The translations under genes were made by a program, and so were the position numbers. Positions 63,698-64,000 of a stretch of DNA of 64,000 nucleotides are shown one piece after another. Positions within the stretch are counted from its first letter, which is position 1. Each line of letters opens with the position of its first letter. This DNA comes from an uncultured Bacteroides sp. (GTDB taxonomy: Bacteria; Bacteroidota; Bacteroidia; Bacteroidales; Bacteroidaceae), in contig CASFPE010000018.1 in assembly GCA_949296575.1 (NCBI GenBank), positions 62,001 to 126,000 on the forward strand. The letters run 5' to 3'. The notes under the pieces are model-generated. The model made no database searches. It saw only the letters and a list, made by a program, of their open reading frames with translations, and had not been told where the DNA came from.

Positions 63698-64000
63698 TTA
63701 AGATTGCAACGTCTTCCATGCTTCCGGCAGGCATTCGATGATGTCGGAGGCTGTCATGCTGGTTTCTCCTTTTCGGCGGGCGGCGATGTCGCCTGCCATG
63801 CCGTGGACGTAGGTGCCGAGGCGGCAAGTTTGTTCCGGCGTGTAGCCTTGCGCCAGCAGGGCGAGCAGGATGCCGGCCAGCACGTCGCCGCTGCCTCCTG
63901 TGGCCATTCCGGGGTTGCCGGTGGGGTTGAACGCGCAATGCCCTTCGGGATTGATGACGGCGGTATAGGCGCCTTTCAGCACGATGCAGCATTGCAGGCG
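63698..64000 (-). CDS. nnrD: ADP-dependent NAD(P)H-hydrate dehydratase, C-terminal part
   Basis: The last 100 residues of a NnrD/YjeF C-terminal (ribokinase-like) domain, continuing beyond the window. Diagnostic block NPGMATGGSGDVLAGIL, then TYVHGMAGDIAARRKGETSMTASDI. It repairs hydrated NAD(P)H. The gene is often fused to the NnrE epimerase domain; this part cannot show whether that holds here. Confidence 0.92.
   Translation of the reverse strand, partial: RLQCCIVLKGAYTAVINPEGHCAFNPTGNPGMATGGSGDVLAGILLALLAQGYTPEQTCRLGTYVHGMAGDIAARRKGETSMTASDIIECLPEAWKTLQS

Overview
The window is a stretch of a Bacteroidales chromosome (Bacteroides, Parabacteroides or a close relative). Three things point there. 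The proteome has Bacteroidetes-only families (DUF4105, DUF4199, DUF6048, DUF6452, DUF6078, DUF3256, DUF4831, DUF5689), an LpxC-FabZ fusion and SusC-like TonB machinery. Shine-Dalgarno sites are weak. At least a dozen genes are preceded by a TANNTTTG box, the -7 element of the Bacteroidetes primary sigma factor, in several cases with TTTG or TTG 18-22 bp upstream. No tRNA, rRNA, CRISPR array or transposase was seen.

Layout. 9-4208 (minus): aromatic amino acid operon pheA - aminotransferase - DAHP synthase/chorismate mutase - tyrA. It is preceded by a Phe/Tyr-rich leader peptide and a terminator/antiterminator pair, a textbook ribosome-mediated attenuator. 4373-9350: a TPR protein, then an AT-rich accessory block (lipoprotein, TonB-like protein, two small membrane proteins, a UDG-like protein) and a structured non-coding stretch. 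9398-20161 (minus): recJ-recQ, a PpiD-like foldase, a CNNM/CorC protein, LptC, a TPR protein and an outer-membrane barrel. 20786-32195 (plus): DUF4105 protein, a degenerate alkaline-phosphatase-fold protein, SecA, a GT2 glycosyltransferase cluster, MntP and ApbE. 32158-46533 (minus): miaA, lipid A genes lpxA, lpxC/fabZ and lpxD, an HD hydrolase, pyrF, prfA, purM, aroE, menG, purC and phoH. 47020-51064 (plus): a GC-rich block with an M15-like lipoprotein, truA, an EamA transporter, DUF3256 and endonuclease I. 51284-59093: a secreted nuclease, L31, two OB-type surface lipoproteins, a TonB receptor and an EEP-family nuclease, which together look like a nucleic-acid scavenging locus. 59287-64000: class II aldolase, an MFS transporter, an orphan PqqD-like protein, DUF4831 and a partial NnrD.

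Two observations stand out. First, the pheA attenuator has every part visible: promoter, 26-residue leader with a FFFYFYF core, a 10-nt antiterminator segment, a terminator and then the pheA start. Second, at least six gene-free spacers each carry a tandem array of short repeats, mostly palindromic, with a period of 21, 22 or 23 bp (about two helical turns). The unit sequence differs completely from locus to locus. The architecture is conserved but the sequence is not, which suggests a common generating process or a common structural role that known repeat families do not obviously explain.
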